From NCBI RefSeq assembly GCF_040719375.1, contig NZ_JBFDTP010000002.1, positions 558,001 to 622,000 of the forward strand: a DNA stretch of 64,000 bases, in the 5' to 3' direction. A model generated the notes under the pieces. The model was not told the DNA's origin, ran no database searches, and saw nothing but the letters and a program-made list of their open reading frames with translations. Made by a program: the position numbers and the translations under genes. The DNA comes from Clostridium sp. AN503. GTDB lineage: Bacteria; Bacillota; Clostridia; Lachnospirales; Lachnospiraceae. Positions 41,461 through 50,419 of the stretch are shown here, piece by piece (positions within the stretch are counted from its first letter, which is position 1; every line of letters begins with the position of its first letter).

Positions 41461-43149
41461 ATGAAAAGAAAAAATAACCGGATTTACAAAGGGACCTGTT
41501 TTTTGACAGCGGCAGCTCTGCTTTGCGGATGTGCAGGCGCTCCCTCGCATGTGGCGGAAGGGACCAGGGCGGCATCGCCAACCATGGCAGCTGCCACAAC
41601 AGCGGCGGCGGCGGCCGGAGCTGCTGCGGATGAAGCCTGGCCCATGGAAGGCGCTTCGGAGACCTGGGAAGCGGACCCGGAGGGGACTGGCCGGAGGGGG
41701 AATCCTTCCCTGTCCATGAAATACCAGGAAGCTTACAAAAATGAGGATTTTAACACAGAGGAGTACAGCTATATTTCCGAAAACGGATATAAAAATGTGA
41801 TGGAGGAACCATTGTCCACGTTTTCCATCGATGTGGATACGGCTGCCTACAGTAACGTCCGCCGTATGATCCGCAATGGGGAAAACATCCCGGCGGACGC
41901 GGTCCGGATTGAAGAAATGATCAATTATTTTGACTATGATTATCCGGAGCCGGAGAGTGACGACCCGTTCTCCGTCACGACCGAGTATTCAGAATGCCCG
42001 TGGAATCCGGAAAACCGTCTTTTGATGATCGGGCTGCAGGCCAAAGAGATCGATTTTGACAATCGTCCGGCCTTTAATTTCGTTTTCCTGCTGGATGTGT
42101 CCGGATCCATGTATTCGGACGATAAACTGCCGCTGGTGCAGAAGGCATTTTCCATGCTGGCGGAAAATCTGACGGAAAAGGACCGGGTTTCCATTGTGAC
42201 CTATGCGGGCTATGAATCGGTGGTCTTAAATGGAGTCCGGGGCAGTGAGACCCCGGTGATCATTGACGCGCTGGAGAGTCTGGAGGCAGGCGGTTCCACT
42301 GCCGGAGCGGCAGGCATCCAGAAGGCATATGAGCTGGCACAGGAATATTTTATACCGGGAGGGAACAACCGGGTGATCCTGGCTACGGATGGGGATCTGA
42401 ATGTGGGGCTCACCAGTGAGGGAGAGCTGACCCGGCTGATCAAAGAAAAAAAGAAAAGCGGGGTGCATTTGTCTGTCATTGGCGTGGGCACCGGCAATTT
42501 AAAGGATAACAAGATGGAAGCCCTGGCGGACAACGGCGACGGCAATTATAATTATATCGACAGCGTTTTTGAGGCAAAGAAGGTGTTGGTGGATGAGATG
42601 GGCGGAACCCTGATCACCGTTGCGAAGGACGTCAAGATCCAGGTGGAGTTCAATCCTGAGAAGGTGGCGGGTTACCGGCTGGTGGGTTATGAAAACCGGC
42701 TCCTGAACCAGGAGGATTTTAACAATGACAAGGTGGACGCGGGGGAGATCGGCTCCGGGCATACGATGACCGCCCTGTATGAGATCGTACCGGCAAAAGG
42801 AGCGGGAGCACAGAGCACACAGCTTAAATACCAGACGTCCGGGGAGACCGCGGGCAGCAGTGAGCTTCTGACAGTCAGCCTGCGGTACAAAGCGCCAAAC
42901 GGTGACAAGAGCAGGCTGATCAGTCATCCGGTGGAGGCGGACAGCTATGCGCAAACCATGTCTGAGAACCTGGCCTTTGCCTCTGCGGTAGCAGAGTTCG
43001 GCATGGTACTCAGAGACAGTGAGAACCGGGGAAATGCCACCTTTGACAGCGTGATGGCCCTGGCAGAACCGTGTGTCCACGCGGATTCGGACAGCTACAG
43101 AAAGGAATTTTTAGAGCTGGTGCAGATGGCAGAAAAGCGGTACCGGTGA
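41461..43149 (+). CDS. von Willebrand factor A lipoprotein (YfbK-like)
   Basis: A 562-residue surface lipoprotein (lipobox LLCGC; Cys near residue 22) with an Ala-rich linker. An N-terminal vWF-like segment (residues about 90-180, SENGYKNVMEEPLSTFSIDV) is followed by a vWA domain with the MIDAS motif DVSGSMYSD near 213 and ATDGDLNVG near 310, then a C-terminal DUF3520-type domain. This is the YfbK architecture. GGAGG lies 8 nt before the ATG. It is the effector-like third gene of the sigma operon; ligands for YfbK proteins are unknown. Confidence 0.9.
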   Translation: MKRKNNRIYKGTCFLTAAALLCGCAGAPSHVAEGTRAASPTMAAATTAAAAAGAAADEAWPMEGASETWEADPEGTGRRGNPSLSMKYQEAYKNEDFNTEEYSYISENGYKNVMEEPLSTFSIDVDTAAYSNVRRMIRNGENIPADAVRIEEMINYFDYDYPEPESDDPFSVTTEYSECPWNPENRLLMIGLQAKEIDFDNRPAFNFVFLLDVSGSMYSDDKLPLVQKAFSMLAENLTEKDRVSIVTYAGYESVVLNGVRGSETPVIIDALESLEAGGSTAGAAGIQKAYELAQEYFIPGGNNRVILATDGDLNVGLTSEGELTRLIKEKKKSGVHLSVIGVGTGNLKDNKMEALADNGDGNYNYIDSVFEAKKVLVDEMGGTLITVAKDVKIQVEFNPEKVAGYRLVGYENRLLNQEDFNNDKVDAGEIGSGHTMTALYEIVPAKGAGAQSTQLKYQTSGETAGSSELLTVSLRYKAPNGDKSRLISHPVEADSYAQTMSENLAFASAVAEFGMVLRDSENRGNATFDSVMALAEPCVHADSDSYRKEFLELVQMAEKRYR

Positions 43150-43495
43150 GGGGACGTGAACCAGGAGAGTGAATCCGGTGAGTATATCAGCAGCGTGAAC
43201 CAGGGGAGTGAGCCGGGTATGCGGATCATGTGGGCAGGCTGAGCGTGTACAGTATTCTGACTGTAAGGCGACCAACTATAATAGTGTTTGTGTTTTTATA
43301 TGGAAAGAGGTATATTCTGACTGGCGGGAGCGATTCCTGCCGGTCAGTTTTTTTTAACAGCTATGTCGGGACAAAAGCTGGCCGGACAAAATACAATAGT
43401 AAAAGAGGAGTAACAAAGGCGTTACGAAATCTACACAGACGGCCGGGAAGGACCCCGCAGTTTGTGCTTTTTCTGTGCCTTTAAGGGGAACGATA
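43150..43495. other. Intergenic region before YitT
   Basis: No gene. A short imperfect duplication (GTGAACCAGG[A/G]GAGTGA) occurs at 43156-43172 and 43195-43211. A TATAAT hexamer lies at 43277-43282 and a strong terminator follows 35 bp later, which would allow a transcript of only 60-70 nt. Confidence 0.4.
43317..43356 (+). terminator. Terminator upstream of YitT
   Basis: CTGACTGGCGGGA (43317-43329) pairs with TCCTGCCGGTCAG (43335-43347) with two G-T pairs and is followed by eight or more T. It ends either the vWA operon or a short transcript started near 43289. Confidence 0.85.
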
Positions 43496-44365
43496 ATGGC
43501 TACACGGCAGATAGAGAATCCGGCTTTGCGAAAGGCTGCGGAGTATGGGCTGATCACGGTCAGCATTTTGATCATGGTGGTGGGAATTTATTTTTTCAAA
43601 TTCCCGAACAATTTTGCGTTTGGAGGCGTGACCGGTTTTTCAACGGTGGTCAGCCAGTTAACCCGGTGGTCAGCCGGTGATTTTACGTTTATTGTGAGCA
43701 ATGGTTTGCTGGTGCTGGGCTTTCTGTTTTTGGGGAAGGATGTTGGGATCAAGACGGTTTATGCCAGCATGCTCATGTCCTTTGGACTGTCGGCGCTGGA
43801 GCGGATCTGCCCGATGCCGGTTCCGCTGACCACGGAGCCGATGCTGGAGCTGGTTTTTGCAATCTTTCTTCCGGCTATAGGATCTGCGATCCTGTTTAAT
43901 ATCGGCGCTTCCAGCGGAGGGACGGATATCATCGCCATGATCTTGAAAAAGCACACCAGCATGAATATTGGAACGGCACTGTTGTTTGTGGATATACTGC
44001 CGGTGGCGATGGCGTTTTTTGTATTCGGGGTGACCACGGGGCTTTATTCTTCCCTGGGCCTTATGGTAAAATCCCTGGTGATCGACGGTGTGATCGAGAA
44101 CATCAACATGTGCAAATGCTTCAATATCATCTGTGACGACCCGGATCCGATCTGTGATTTTATTATCAACGGGCTGCACCGGAGCGCGACCGTATATGAG
44201 GCGAAGGGAGCATTTTCCCATCACAGCAAGACGGTCATCATGACGACCATGAAGCGCAGCCAGGCGGTAAAGCTGCGCAATTATATCAAGAGAGTGGAGC
44301 CGGAGGCATTTATCCTGATCTCCAACTCCAGTGAGATCATTGGGAAGGGTTTTTTGACCAACTAG
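43496..44365 (+). CDS. YitT/DUF2179 family membrane protein
   Basis: A 289-residue protein with about five membrane segments in the first 200 residues (YGLITVSILIMVVGIYFF; NIGASSGGTDIIAMILKK) and a C-terminal cytoplasmic DUF2179 domain (RSATVYEAKGAFSHHSKTVI). This is the common YitT layout in Firmicutes; function is unknown. ATG 43496 has AAGGGGAA 5 nt upstream. Its TAG stop overlaps the TAG stop of the convergent AraC gene within CTAG. Confidence 0.92.
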   Translation: MATRQIENPALRKAAEYGLITVSILIMVVGIYFFKFPNNFAFGGVTGFSTVVSQLTRWSAGDFTFIVSNGLLVLGFLFLGKDVGIKTVYASMLMSFGLSALERICPMPVPLTTEPMLELVFAIFLPAIGSAILFNIGASSGGTDIIAMILKKHTSMNIGTALLFVDILPVAMAFFVFGVTTGLYSSLGLMVKSLVIDGVIENINMCKCFNIICDDPDPICDFIINGLHRSATVYEAKGAFSHHSKTVIMTTMKRSQAVKLRNYIKRVEPEAFILISNSSEIIGKGFLTN

Positions 44366-45606
44366 ACGTTTTTGTGGAAGGATTCACGATAGGCGGTAGG
44401 TGTCATGCCGTATTTCTTTTTAAAAATGCGGGTAAAGTGATGGGGATCCGAGAATCCTGCCTGGAAGGCCACATCTGAAATCCGCAGTCCGTCGTCCTGA
44501 AGCAGCCGGGCGGCATTTTCAATCCGGACATGGTTTGTGTAGACGGGAATGCTCATGCCCATATCCTGATTGAATACCCGGCTGAGGTAGTTTGGCGCCA
44601 CGTGGACTTTTTTTGCCAGCAGCGGAAGCGTAATGTCTTCCCGATAATGGATCTGGATGTAGCCGATGACCTTCTGGGTCAGGGGATTTAATCTGGGATG
44701 TTTTTTTGCTTCCAGGAGCAGGCGTTCCATCTGGCTGCACAGGGCGTCAGCCAGGGCGTGAAGGGTGGGGGACTTCTCAAGCTGGCAGCTGCTGCGGATT
44801 CCAGCCTCACTGCACTGATAGGTTTTGGCGACTTTGAACATCAGGCTTTTGATCTCATGCAGGATATCCTGCAGGTAATCCTGATTCAGGGAAAGGCGGA
44901 TCTTGTCAAATAACTGACGGATGCAGAGTCCGGCCTGGCTCTCATCCCGGTCCATGACTGCATGCTTTAACAGGTCCAGGATCAGCAGCAGATCATTATA
45001 AGGGACCGGATTCTGATGAAAACGGGGATCATCCACAGAGATCACCCACGGTTCATTGACAAAAAAATTCAGGGCATGTATCTGCAGCATGCGGTCATAG
45101 GTTCTGGAAATATCCTCGAAATCCGTGATCTTCTCTGAATAAACAGTAAAGGGCTGGAGCTGTTCCTGATCTTCATAGAGCTGCTTTTTATAGGCTGCAA
45201 GGATCTGTCCGCTGAACTGCCTGGCGATTTCATGGTGATCAGGTGTATCGCCTCCAGATGGAGAGTAGAGGAGCACTATCTGTTTTTGCCCATAGTTGAA
45301 CAGAAAGAGCTCTCCATGACACCGGTGCTTATGCAGGATAGAGGCCATCTCCTGCTTTACGGCATTTATGATATTCATGTAGCGGCTTGCATTGCATCCA
45401 TAGAAGGTCCGGTATATGGCGCGGGGCAGTCCGCCGATGCATAGATAAAGATTGTCCAGCTGTACCGGAAGCGTTTTAGCGTGGCTTGCCCATATCCCCT
45501 GGATCTGTGCTTTGTCCTGGCCTATGAGCAGTTCATTTAAGTGCGCTATTTTAAAATAGTGGTCGCTGTCAACCTCGTAATAGTAAAAAGGTCCATACTT
45601 TTCCAT
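44362..45606 (-). CDS. AraC-family transcriptional regulator
   Basis: A 414-residue regulator. The last 100 residues hold the two AraC HTH motifs (ITLPLLAKKVHVAPNYLSRVF and ISDVAFQAGFSDPHHFTRIFKK). The first 300 residues are an unassigned sensory part, longer than in sugar-type AraC proteins, resembling Lachnospiraceae regulators with a cupin-free N-terminus. The ATG at 45606 has GGAGAA 9 nt upstream; further in-frame ATGs at 45651 and 45678 lack one. It lies downstream of the exported flavoprotein on the same strand and probably controls it. Confidence 0.88.
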   Translation of the reverse strand: MEKYGPFYYYEVDSDHYFKIAHLNELLIGQDKAQIQGIWASHAKTLPVQLDNLYLCIGGLPRAIYRTFYGCNASRYMNIINAVKQEMASILHKHRCHGELFLFNYGQKQIVLLYSPSGGDTPDHHEIARQFSGQILAAYKKQLYEDQEQLQPFTVYSEKITDFEDISRTYDRMLQIHALNFFVNEPWVISVDDPRFHQNPVPYNDLLLILDLLKHAVMDRDESQAGLCIRQLFDKIRLSLNQDYLQDILHEIKSLMFKVAKTYQCSEAGIRSSCQLEKSPTLHALADALCSQMERLLLEAKKHPRLNPLTQKVIGYIQIHYREDITLPLLAKKVHVAPNYLSRVFNQDMGMSIPVYTNHVRIENAARLLQDDGLRISDVAFQAGFSDPHHFTRIFKKKYGMTPTAYRESFHKNV

Positions 45607-45764
45607 TTTATAGGTTCTCCATATGCAGCCTGTGTTTACGGGTGTTTCCATACTAGCAAAAAAACAGGATAAAATCAACCGGCGCCTGTCTTCTAAGGAA
45701 TAGCCTGAAAATAACTTAGAGACAGCGCCGGTTTAAGTATGTTGTTTTTGACTGATAAAAAAGT

Positions 45765-47720
45765 TTATTTCATAACATTGATCCCGGCAAGCCGTCCAAA
45801 GACGATCGCGTCGGAGATGGCGTTTCCGCCCAGCCGGTTGGAACCGTGGATTCCTCCGGTCACCTCACCGGCTGCAAACAGTCCTTCGATCACATTTCCA
45901 TCTTTATCGATGACCTGGGTGTCTGCATTGATCTCCACTCCGCCCATGGTGTGATGGACCTTCGTCAGCCCTACAAGGGCATAGTATGGCGCTTTGTCTA
46001 TCTTCTGGTCAAACAGCGTTCTGCCGGTGGGATCTCCCTTTCCGTTGCTTTCCACAAATCCGTTAAACTCATCGACGGTATTCTGAAGCTCATCCGCCGG
46101 GACGCCGATCATGTCTGCCAGCTCCGCCAGGGAGTCAGCCTTAAATACCCCTTTGTTGTCCACCATTTCGTCAATCACTTCCCCGGTATAGGCAACTCCG
46201 TTTAACATATCTTCCGTCACATGGGCGTCTACGATCCGCCAGTATTTGGTTTCCGGCTGCTCCAGGGTGGCCTTGGAGATCTCGTCGCGGCGTCCGTCCT
46301 CTTTGACGAAGCGTTTGCCCTCTTTATTGACCAGGATCGTGCTGTCAATGGCAGGGGTAAAGCTCTTCATTGTGGTGGGAAGCATCTGGATCCATTCCAT
46401 TCCTACCAGGTTGGCGCCGATGGCTTCTGCCATGATGATCCCGTCGCCGGTTGCCTGGGGACCGTTGCTGGTGGGGATGGATTCGTCCAGGGTTGCCCAG
46501 TGGGTATTGTATTTTTCCCGCATTTCCACGTTGGCGCTGAAACCGCCGGTTGCCAGGATCACGCCTTTTTCAGCCTTGAAAATAAACTCGGAGCCGTCGG
46601 CAGTGACGCCTTTTACTCCGACGACACGCCCGTTTTCGGTGAGCAGTTCCTGAGCCGTATGCTCCAGAAGGATCTCGCCGCCCAGTTTCTCTACCTCCTG
46701 AAGCTGCGGAAGAACAAATCCCGCGCCCTTGGACCCGAAGGTCTGCAGCGGGGTATGGGACCGCGTCCAGGTGGCCCCTACGGCTGCCGTGATCGTGTCG
46801 GACCACTCGGTCCCCAGCTCTGTCAGCCAGTGGATTCCTTCAAGAGCGTTGTCGCCGAAAACCTCAACCAGCTCCGGATTAGCAACATAATCGCCGTCCA
46901 CGTAGGTTTGAAGCTTGTGGAGCGCCGGCGAATCGTAGAGGCAGGTATCATTTTCAGCCCGGTATGTTTCGATATCACTGCGGATCGCATCCTGCCATGC
47001 CTTCATGTGATCATTTTTAGCAGGAAGCTCCAGCAGGCTGTCGATGGTATCTAACTGGGCAGAGGTCATTTCCTGTTTTTTTTGCTGCTCCGGATCAGCT
47101 GCGTTCATGGCGCTTCCGGCAAGGATCGTGTTGCCTCCGGCGGAAGCCATTTTTTCGATGACGATCACGTTGCCGCCGGCTTTGATGGCTTCTAAAGCAG
47201 CGCTCATCCCCGCGCCGCCGGAACCGATGATGACCACGTCCGCAGTGCGTTCTATGGTCCCGGAAGCCTGGGTTTTCTTTTCAACCGCTTTACTGATCGC
47301 ATCCTCGGCGGCGCCGGCATCTAAAAGCGCGGTCTTTACCGCAGCCAGGATGGCACCGCTTGTTATGGTGGCTCCGGAAACCGTATCAACGGCGATGCTC
47401 TGGCCGTCAACAATCGCCTGCGGCATACGCTCGATGGCCGGATCAGAAATACCTTTGGTCTCAGCATGGTCCAGGATCTTTACGGACAGGATGCTTTCTG
47501 CATCCACAGTGACTTCTACCTTGACCGGGCCGTTCATGCCGTTGGCTTCGGCCTGGTAGGTACCGGGCTTAAATAAACCTGCGGCGGCGCCTGGCTGCTC
47601 GTCGCCGGTCTGGACCGCATCCGCGGTCGTCTGGTTTGCAGTCGGCTGGCTTTGAGTGCATCCGGTCATGGAAGCCAGCATGGATGCCCCTAACAATAAG
47701 GCCAGGAATCGTTTTTTCAT
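45765..47720 (-). CDS. Exported FMN-binding/FAD fumarate-reductase-like flavoprotein
   Basis: A 651-residue lipoprotein (lipobox MTGC, Cys21). Residues about 50-130 form an FMN-binding domain with the flavin-transfer motif SGATITSGA, whose Thr carries covalent FMN. Residues 160-651 are the flavocytochrome c/urocanate reductase FAD domain (VVIIGSGGAGMSAALEA; AAGEVTGGIHGSNRLGGNA). Catalytic-type Arg (GRRDEIS), His (VHHTMGG) and the second Arg (GSNRLGG) remain. However, the fumarate-contact His of IQxHPT is lost (IQMLPT), so the electron acceptor is probably another enoate. AGGAGGAG precedes ATG 47720. Cells would use it as an extracellular respiratory reductase fed by membrane flavins. Confidence 0.88.
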   Translation of the reverse strand: MKKRFLALLLGASMLASMTGCTQSQPTANQTTADAVQTGDEQPGAAAGLFKPGTYQAEANGMNGPVKVEVTVDAESILSVKILDHAETKGISDPAIERMPQAIVDGQSIAVDTVSGATITSGAILAAVKTALLDAGAAEDAISKAVEKKTQASGTIERTADVVIIGSGGAGMSAALEAIKAGGNVIVIEKMASAGGNTILAGSAMNAADPEQQKKQEMTSAQLDTIDSLLELPAKNDHMKAWQDAIRSDIETYRAENDTCLYDSPALHKLQTYVDGDYVANPELVEVFGDNALEGIHWLTELGTEWSDTITAAVGATWTRSHTPLQTFGSKGAGFVLPQLQEVEKLGGEILLEHTAQELLTENGRVVGVKGVTADGSEFIFKAEKGVILATGGFSANVEMREKYNTHWATLDESIPTSNGPQATGDGIIMAEAIGANLVGMEWIQMLPTTMKSFTPAIDSTILVNKEGKRFVKEDGRRDEISKATLEQPETKYWRIVDAHVTEDMLNGVAYTGEVIDEMVDNKGVFKADSLAELADMIGVPADELQNTVDEFNGFVESNGKGDPTGRTLFDQKIDKAPYYALVGLTKVHHTMGGVEINADTQVIDKDGNVIEGLFAAGEVTGGIHGSNRLGGNAISDAIVFGRLAGINVMK

Positions 47721-47760
47721 AGTATGTTTCTCCTCCTTTGACAAAGTGTCTAATGAAATC

Positions 47761-47788
47761 AGTATAACATTGATAATTATTTGTCGAA
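47761..47788 (-). promoter_or_regulatory. Likely promoter of the flavoprotein gene
   Basis: On the minus strand TTCGAC (47783-47788), a 16-bp spacer and TATACT (47761-47766), 40 bp before the start codon. Confidence 0.45.
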
Positions 47789-47933
47789 AGGTGAGGGGAT
47801 TAACATAAGGGGGCTTTTTTTAACATTTCTGTTTGCAGGGCAGTTTCCCGTCATTGGCGGGACGTTCCCCGCCTGATTTGCATATAGTAAAGGTATCAGT
47901 AAAGCAGCATTCTGCTGTATGAGGAGGAACGCT

Positions 47934-48752
47934 ATGGAACCGAGCACTCAGATGCCCTCTACCAGGCTTCAGGAGGAATATATTGAAAGAGAACGACTGC
48001 ATAAGAAAAGGGTAGCGACCTGCCGCGTCATGCTGCTGGTACTGCTGCTTGCGATCTGGGAACTCTGTGCAAGACTGGGGATCATCGATGATTTCATCTT
48101 CAGCTCTCCGTCCAGAGTTTTCTTCTGTTTCCGGGATATGGTGCTGGACGGCAGTATCTTCGGGCATATCGGTATCACTTTGTTTGAGACGCTTATCAGC
48201 TTCTTTCTGGTGGTGGTGATCGGGGTAGCCATGGCTGTGCTTTTATGGTCCAGCCGCAGCGCTTCGGAGATATTAGAACCCTATCTGGTCATGTTAAACA
48301 GCCTGCCCAAGTCGGCCCTGGCCCCGATCCTGATCGTCTGGCTGGGGAACCATGTGCATACCATTGTGGTGGCGGCGGTGTCTGTGGCAGTTTTCGGATC
48401 TATACTTACGTTGCATAATGGGTTTATCAATATGGATCCGGATAAGATCAAGCTGATCTATTCGCTGGGCGGTAAAAATAAGGATGTGCTGACCAAGGTA
48501 CTGCTGCCAGGATCGCTACCGCTCATTATCAGCAATATGAAGGTCAATATCGGGCTTTGCCTGGTGGGGGTCATCATTGGGGAATTTCTGGCTGCGCAGA
48601 AGGGGCTGGGGTATTTGATCATTTATGGGTCGCAGGTGTTTAAGCTGGATATGGTCATGATGAGCATCGTCATCCTGTGTATCCTGTCTGCTGCGCTGTA
48701 CCAGGTGATCGCCCTGGTGGAGAAACGGTTGGGATCGCATTTAGGGAATTAA
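47934..48752 (+). CDS. ABC transporter permease, SsuC/TauC type
   Basis: A 272-residue inner-membrane subunit of a nitrate/sulfonate/taurine/thiamine-precursor type importer. The EAA loop that contacts the ATPase reads IYSLGGKNKDVLTKVLLPGSLP near residue 180, and six hydrophobic segments are present. GAGGAGG lies 6 nt before ATG 47934. Neither an ATPase nor a binding protein is adjacent. The partial ATPase at the right edge of the window is of the same class but 15 kb away on the other strand. The gene may be an orphan or share partners elsewhere. Confidence 0.9.
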   Translation: MEPSTQMPSTRLQEEYIERERLHKKRVATCRVMLLVLLLAIWELCARLGIIDDFIFSSPSRVFFCFRDMVLDGSIFGHIGITLFETLISFFLVVVIGVAMAVLLWSSRSASEILEPYLVMLNSLPKSALAPILIVWLGNHVHTIVVAAVSVAVFGSILTLHNGFINMDPDKIKLIYSLGGKNKDVLTKVLLPGSLPLIISNMKVNIGLCLVGVIIGEFLAAQKGLGYLIIYGSQVFKLDMVMMSIVILCILSAALYQVIALVEKRLGSHLGN

Positions 48753-48881
48753 ACAGGCGTGTCACTACATGGCGGGCAACTTGCCTGCGCAATTCAGGAA
48801 TGGCTGGGCGACAGAATATAGGAAGCCAAAATGAAAGAGATGTGGTAAAATATCCCATAGTACACGATGGGAGAAACATCT

Positions 48882-50411
48882 ATGGATTGGAAAATAATAA
48901 GATCAAAAAAAGTCTGGCTGTCTGTCGCTGCTGCCATTGTCATGTCCGCGTTCTGTTTCCTGGCTGATATGCAGCAGGAAGGAGTGGCCGCTGCTGCTGC
49001 TGTTGAAATGCAGGCGGGCAGCTCTGAGGCGGTAAGAGGAGCAGAAGCGGGGACCGGGGAGGACCAGACAGGGGCGCCCTCCTCTTTAAGGCCCCTGGAC
49101 GGTAGCGCAGCCGCGCAGGGCGGGCAGCCGCGCACCGGCTGGGCGGTCCGTTTTGGTGTGCAGGTCTATTATGACCGTGGGCGCGCAGTCACGGACCGAT
49201 GGGTCGGCGATTATTATCTGGGCGAGAACGGCGTGCTGGTGAAGGATTCTTTTCTTGTTTACAAGGGGTTGATTTATCATGTTGGAGAGGGAGGGGCCTG
49301 CGACCGGGGGCGTTTTTATGCAGGAGACCGGGAGTATTATGCCAATGAGGACGGCGTGGTTTATTCCTCCGACTGGGTGATGGACGGTGAAGACTGGGTC
49401 TATGTGGATGAGGGCGGCCTTGTGATGAAGAATGACATCACACCGGACGGTTATCTCATGGATGAGAATGGGCATATCATAGACGACGGTTACAGCGGGT
49501 ATGAGGGCTTCCGGTATTCCGACAAAAACTTAAGGCTGAATACCGGAGCGGCAGATCTTATCTGGACATATTTAAAGAAGAAAGGCTGGACGGATACGGC
49601 CATAGCGGGAATGCTTGGGAATTTCCAGCAGGAAAGCCATCTGAGCCCGAGCCTGGTGGAGAGCAACGGGATTGGTTTTGGACTGGGGCAGTGGAGCTTT
49701 GAGAGGCGGACAGGCCTGGAGGCCTATGCAAAAGGCCTGGATAAGCCGGTCAATGATCTGTATATGCAGTTGGACTATCTGACGGTGGAACCGGTGGAGG
49801 GGGCTTATGTAAGGACCTATATGAAAACTGATTTTTCTTCACCGGCGGAGGCGGCGATCGCATGGTGCAATAACTGGGAGCGTCCAAACAAGGCCAAAGC
49901 CCGGCTGGGTACGGTGCGGATCCCATATGCAATGGCATACTATGAGCATTACGTCAATGGCGTGGATTATCTGACGGAGGCTTATGTTTATGAGGAGCCG
50001 CTTTACCTGGAGGACGGCAGCCTGGAAGGAGAGCAGGGATCAGAGGCTGCAAAACTGGAATATACGCCGCTGACGGATGAATATGGCAATCCGACCCTGG
50101 GCTGGATCTACGATGCGGGAGGCTGGTGGTACCGATATCCCGGCGGCGGTTATGCGAAGGATGAATGGAAGAAGATTGACGGCGAGTGGTATTATTTCGG
50201 ACCGGACGGTTATATGGAGAGCGGCAGGTGGATCACAGATCAGGAGGGCCGCAGCTACCAGTTGGATGACAAGGGGCATATCATACCGCAGGAAGGGGAG
50301 ACGTATGCGGAGACTGCCCCGGTCATAGTGGCAGGCGGGACCGCCACAGGGTCGGATGCGGTTGCCGGGCAGGATGAGCCGTTATCCTCTGGAACGCAGG
50401 AAGGCCAATAG
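48882..50411 (+). CDS. Cell-wall hydrolase with phage-tail-lysozyme domain and binding repeats
   Basis: A 509-residue exported protein: an N-terminal signal/anchor (VWLSVAAAIVMSAFCF), an Ala/Gly linker, then a region of choline-binding-like repeats (RWVGDYYLGENGVLV, WVYVDEGGLVMKND; about residues 90-200). Next is a phage-tail lysozyme domain (about 225-360; GMLGNFQQESHLSPSLVES with the likely catalytic Glu, and GFGLGQWSFERR). More repeats near the C-terminus read GWWYRYPGG, EWYYFGPDGYMESGRW. The ATG at 48882 follows GGGAGA by 7 nt. It probably cuts glycan strands during growth or competition; the domain is shared with phage tail proteins but no phage genes surround it. Confidence 0.85.
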   Translation: MDWKIIRSKKVWLSVAAAIVMSAFCFLADMQQEGVAAAAAVEMQAGSSEAVRGAEAGTGEDQTGAPSSLRPLDGSAAAQGGQPRTGWAVRFGVQVYYDRGRAVTDRWVGDYYLGENGVLVKDSFLVYKGLIYHVGEGGACDRGRFYAGDREYYANEDGVVYSSDWVMDGEDWVYVDEGGLVMKNDITPDGYLMDENGHIIDDGYSGYEGFRYSDKNLRLNTGAADLIWTYLKKKGWTDTAIAGMLGNFQQESHLSPSLVESNGIGFGLGQWSFERRTGLEAYAKGLDKPVNDLYMQLDYLTVEPVEGAYVRTYMKTDFSSPAEAAIAWCNNWERPNKAKARLGTVRIPYAMAYYEHYVNGVDYLTEAYVYEEPLYLEDGSLEGEQGSEAAKLEYTPLTDEYGNPTLGWIYDAGGWWYRYPGGGYAKDEWKKIDGEWYYFGPDGYMESGRWITDQEGRSYQLDDKGHIIPQEGETYAETAPVIVAGGTATGSDAVAGQDEPLSSGTQEGQ

Positions 50412-50419
50412 CCTGCGTG

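Noticed and set aside
43277..43356. Small RNA gene between a TATAAT and a terminator
   Set aside because: The -35 region is poor and there is no sign of conservation to judge from; kept only as a remark in the intergenic entry.
46221..47054. Plus-strand open frame of 277 codons
   Set aside because: It lies opposite the flavoprotein gene, whose FAD motifs are unmistakable.
48882..50411. Prophage remnant around the phage-lysozyme-type hydrolase
   Set aside because: No other phage gene is adjacent, and signal peptide plus wall-binding repeats indicate a host wall enzyme.
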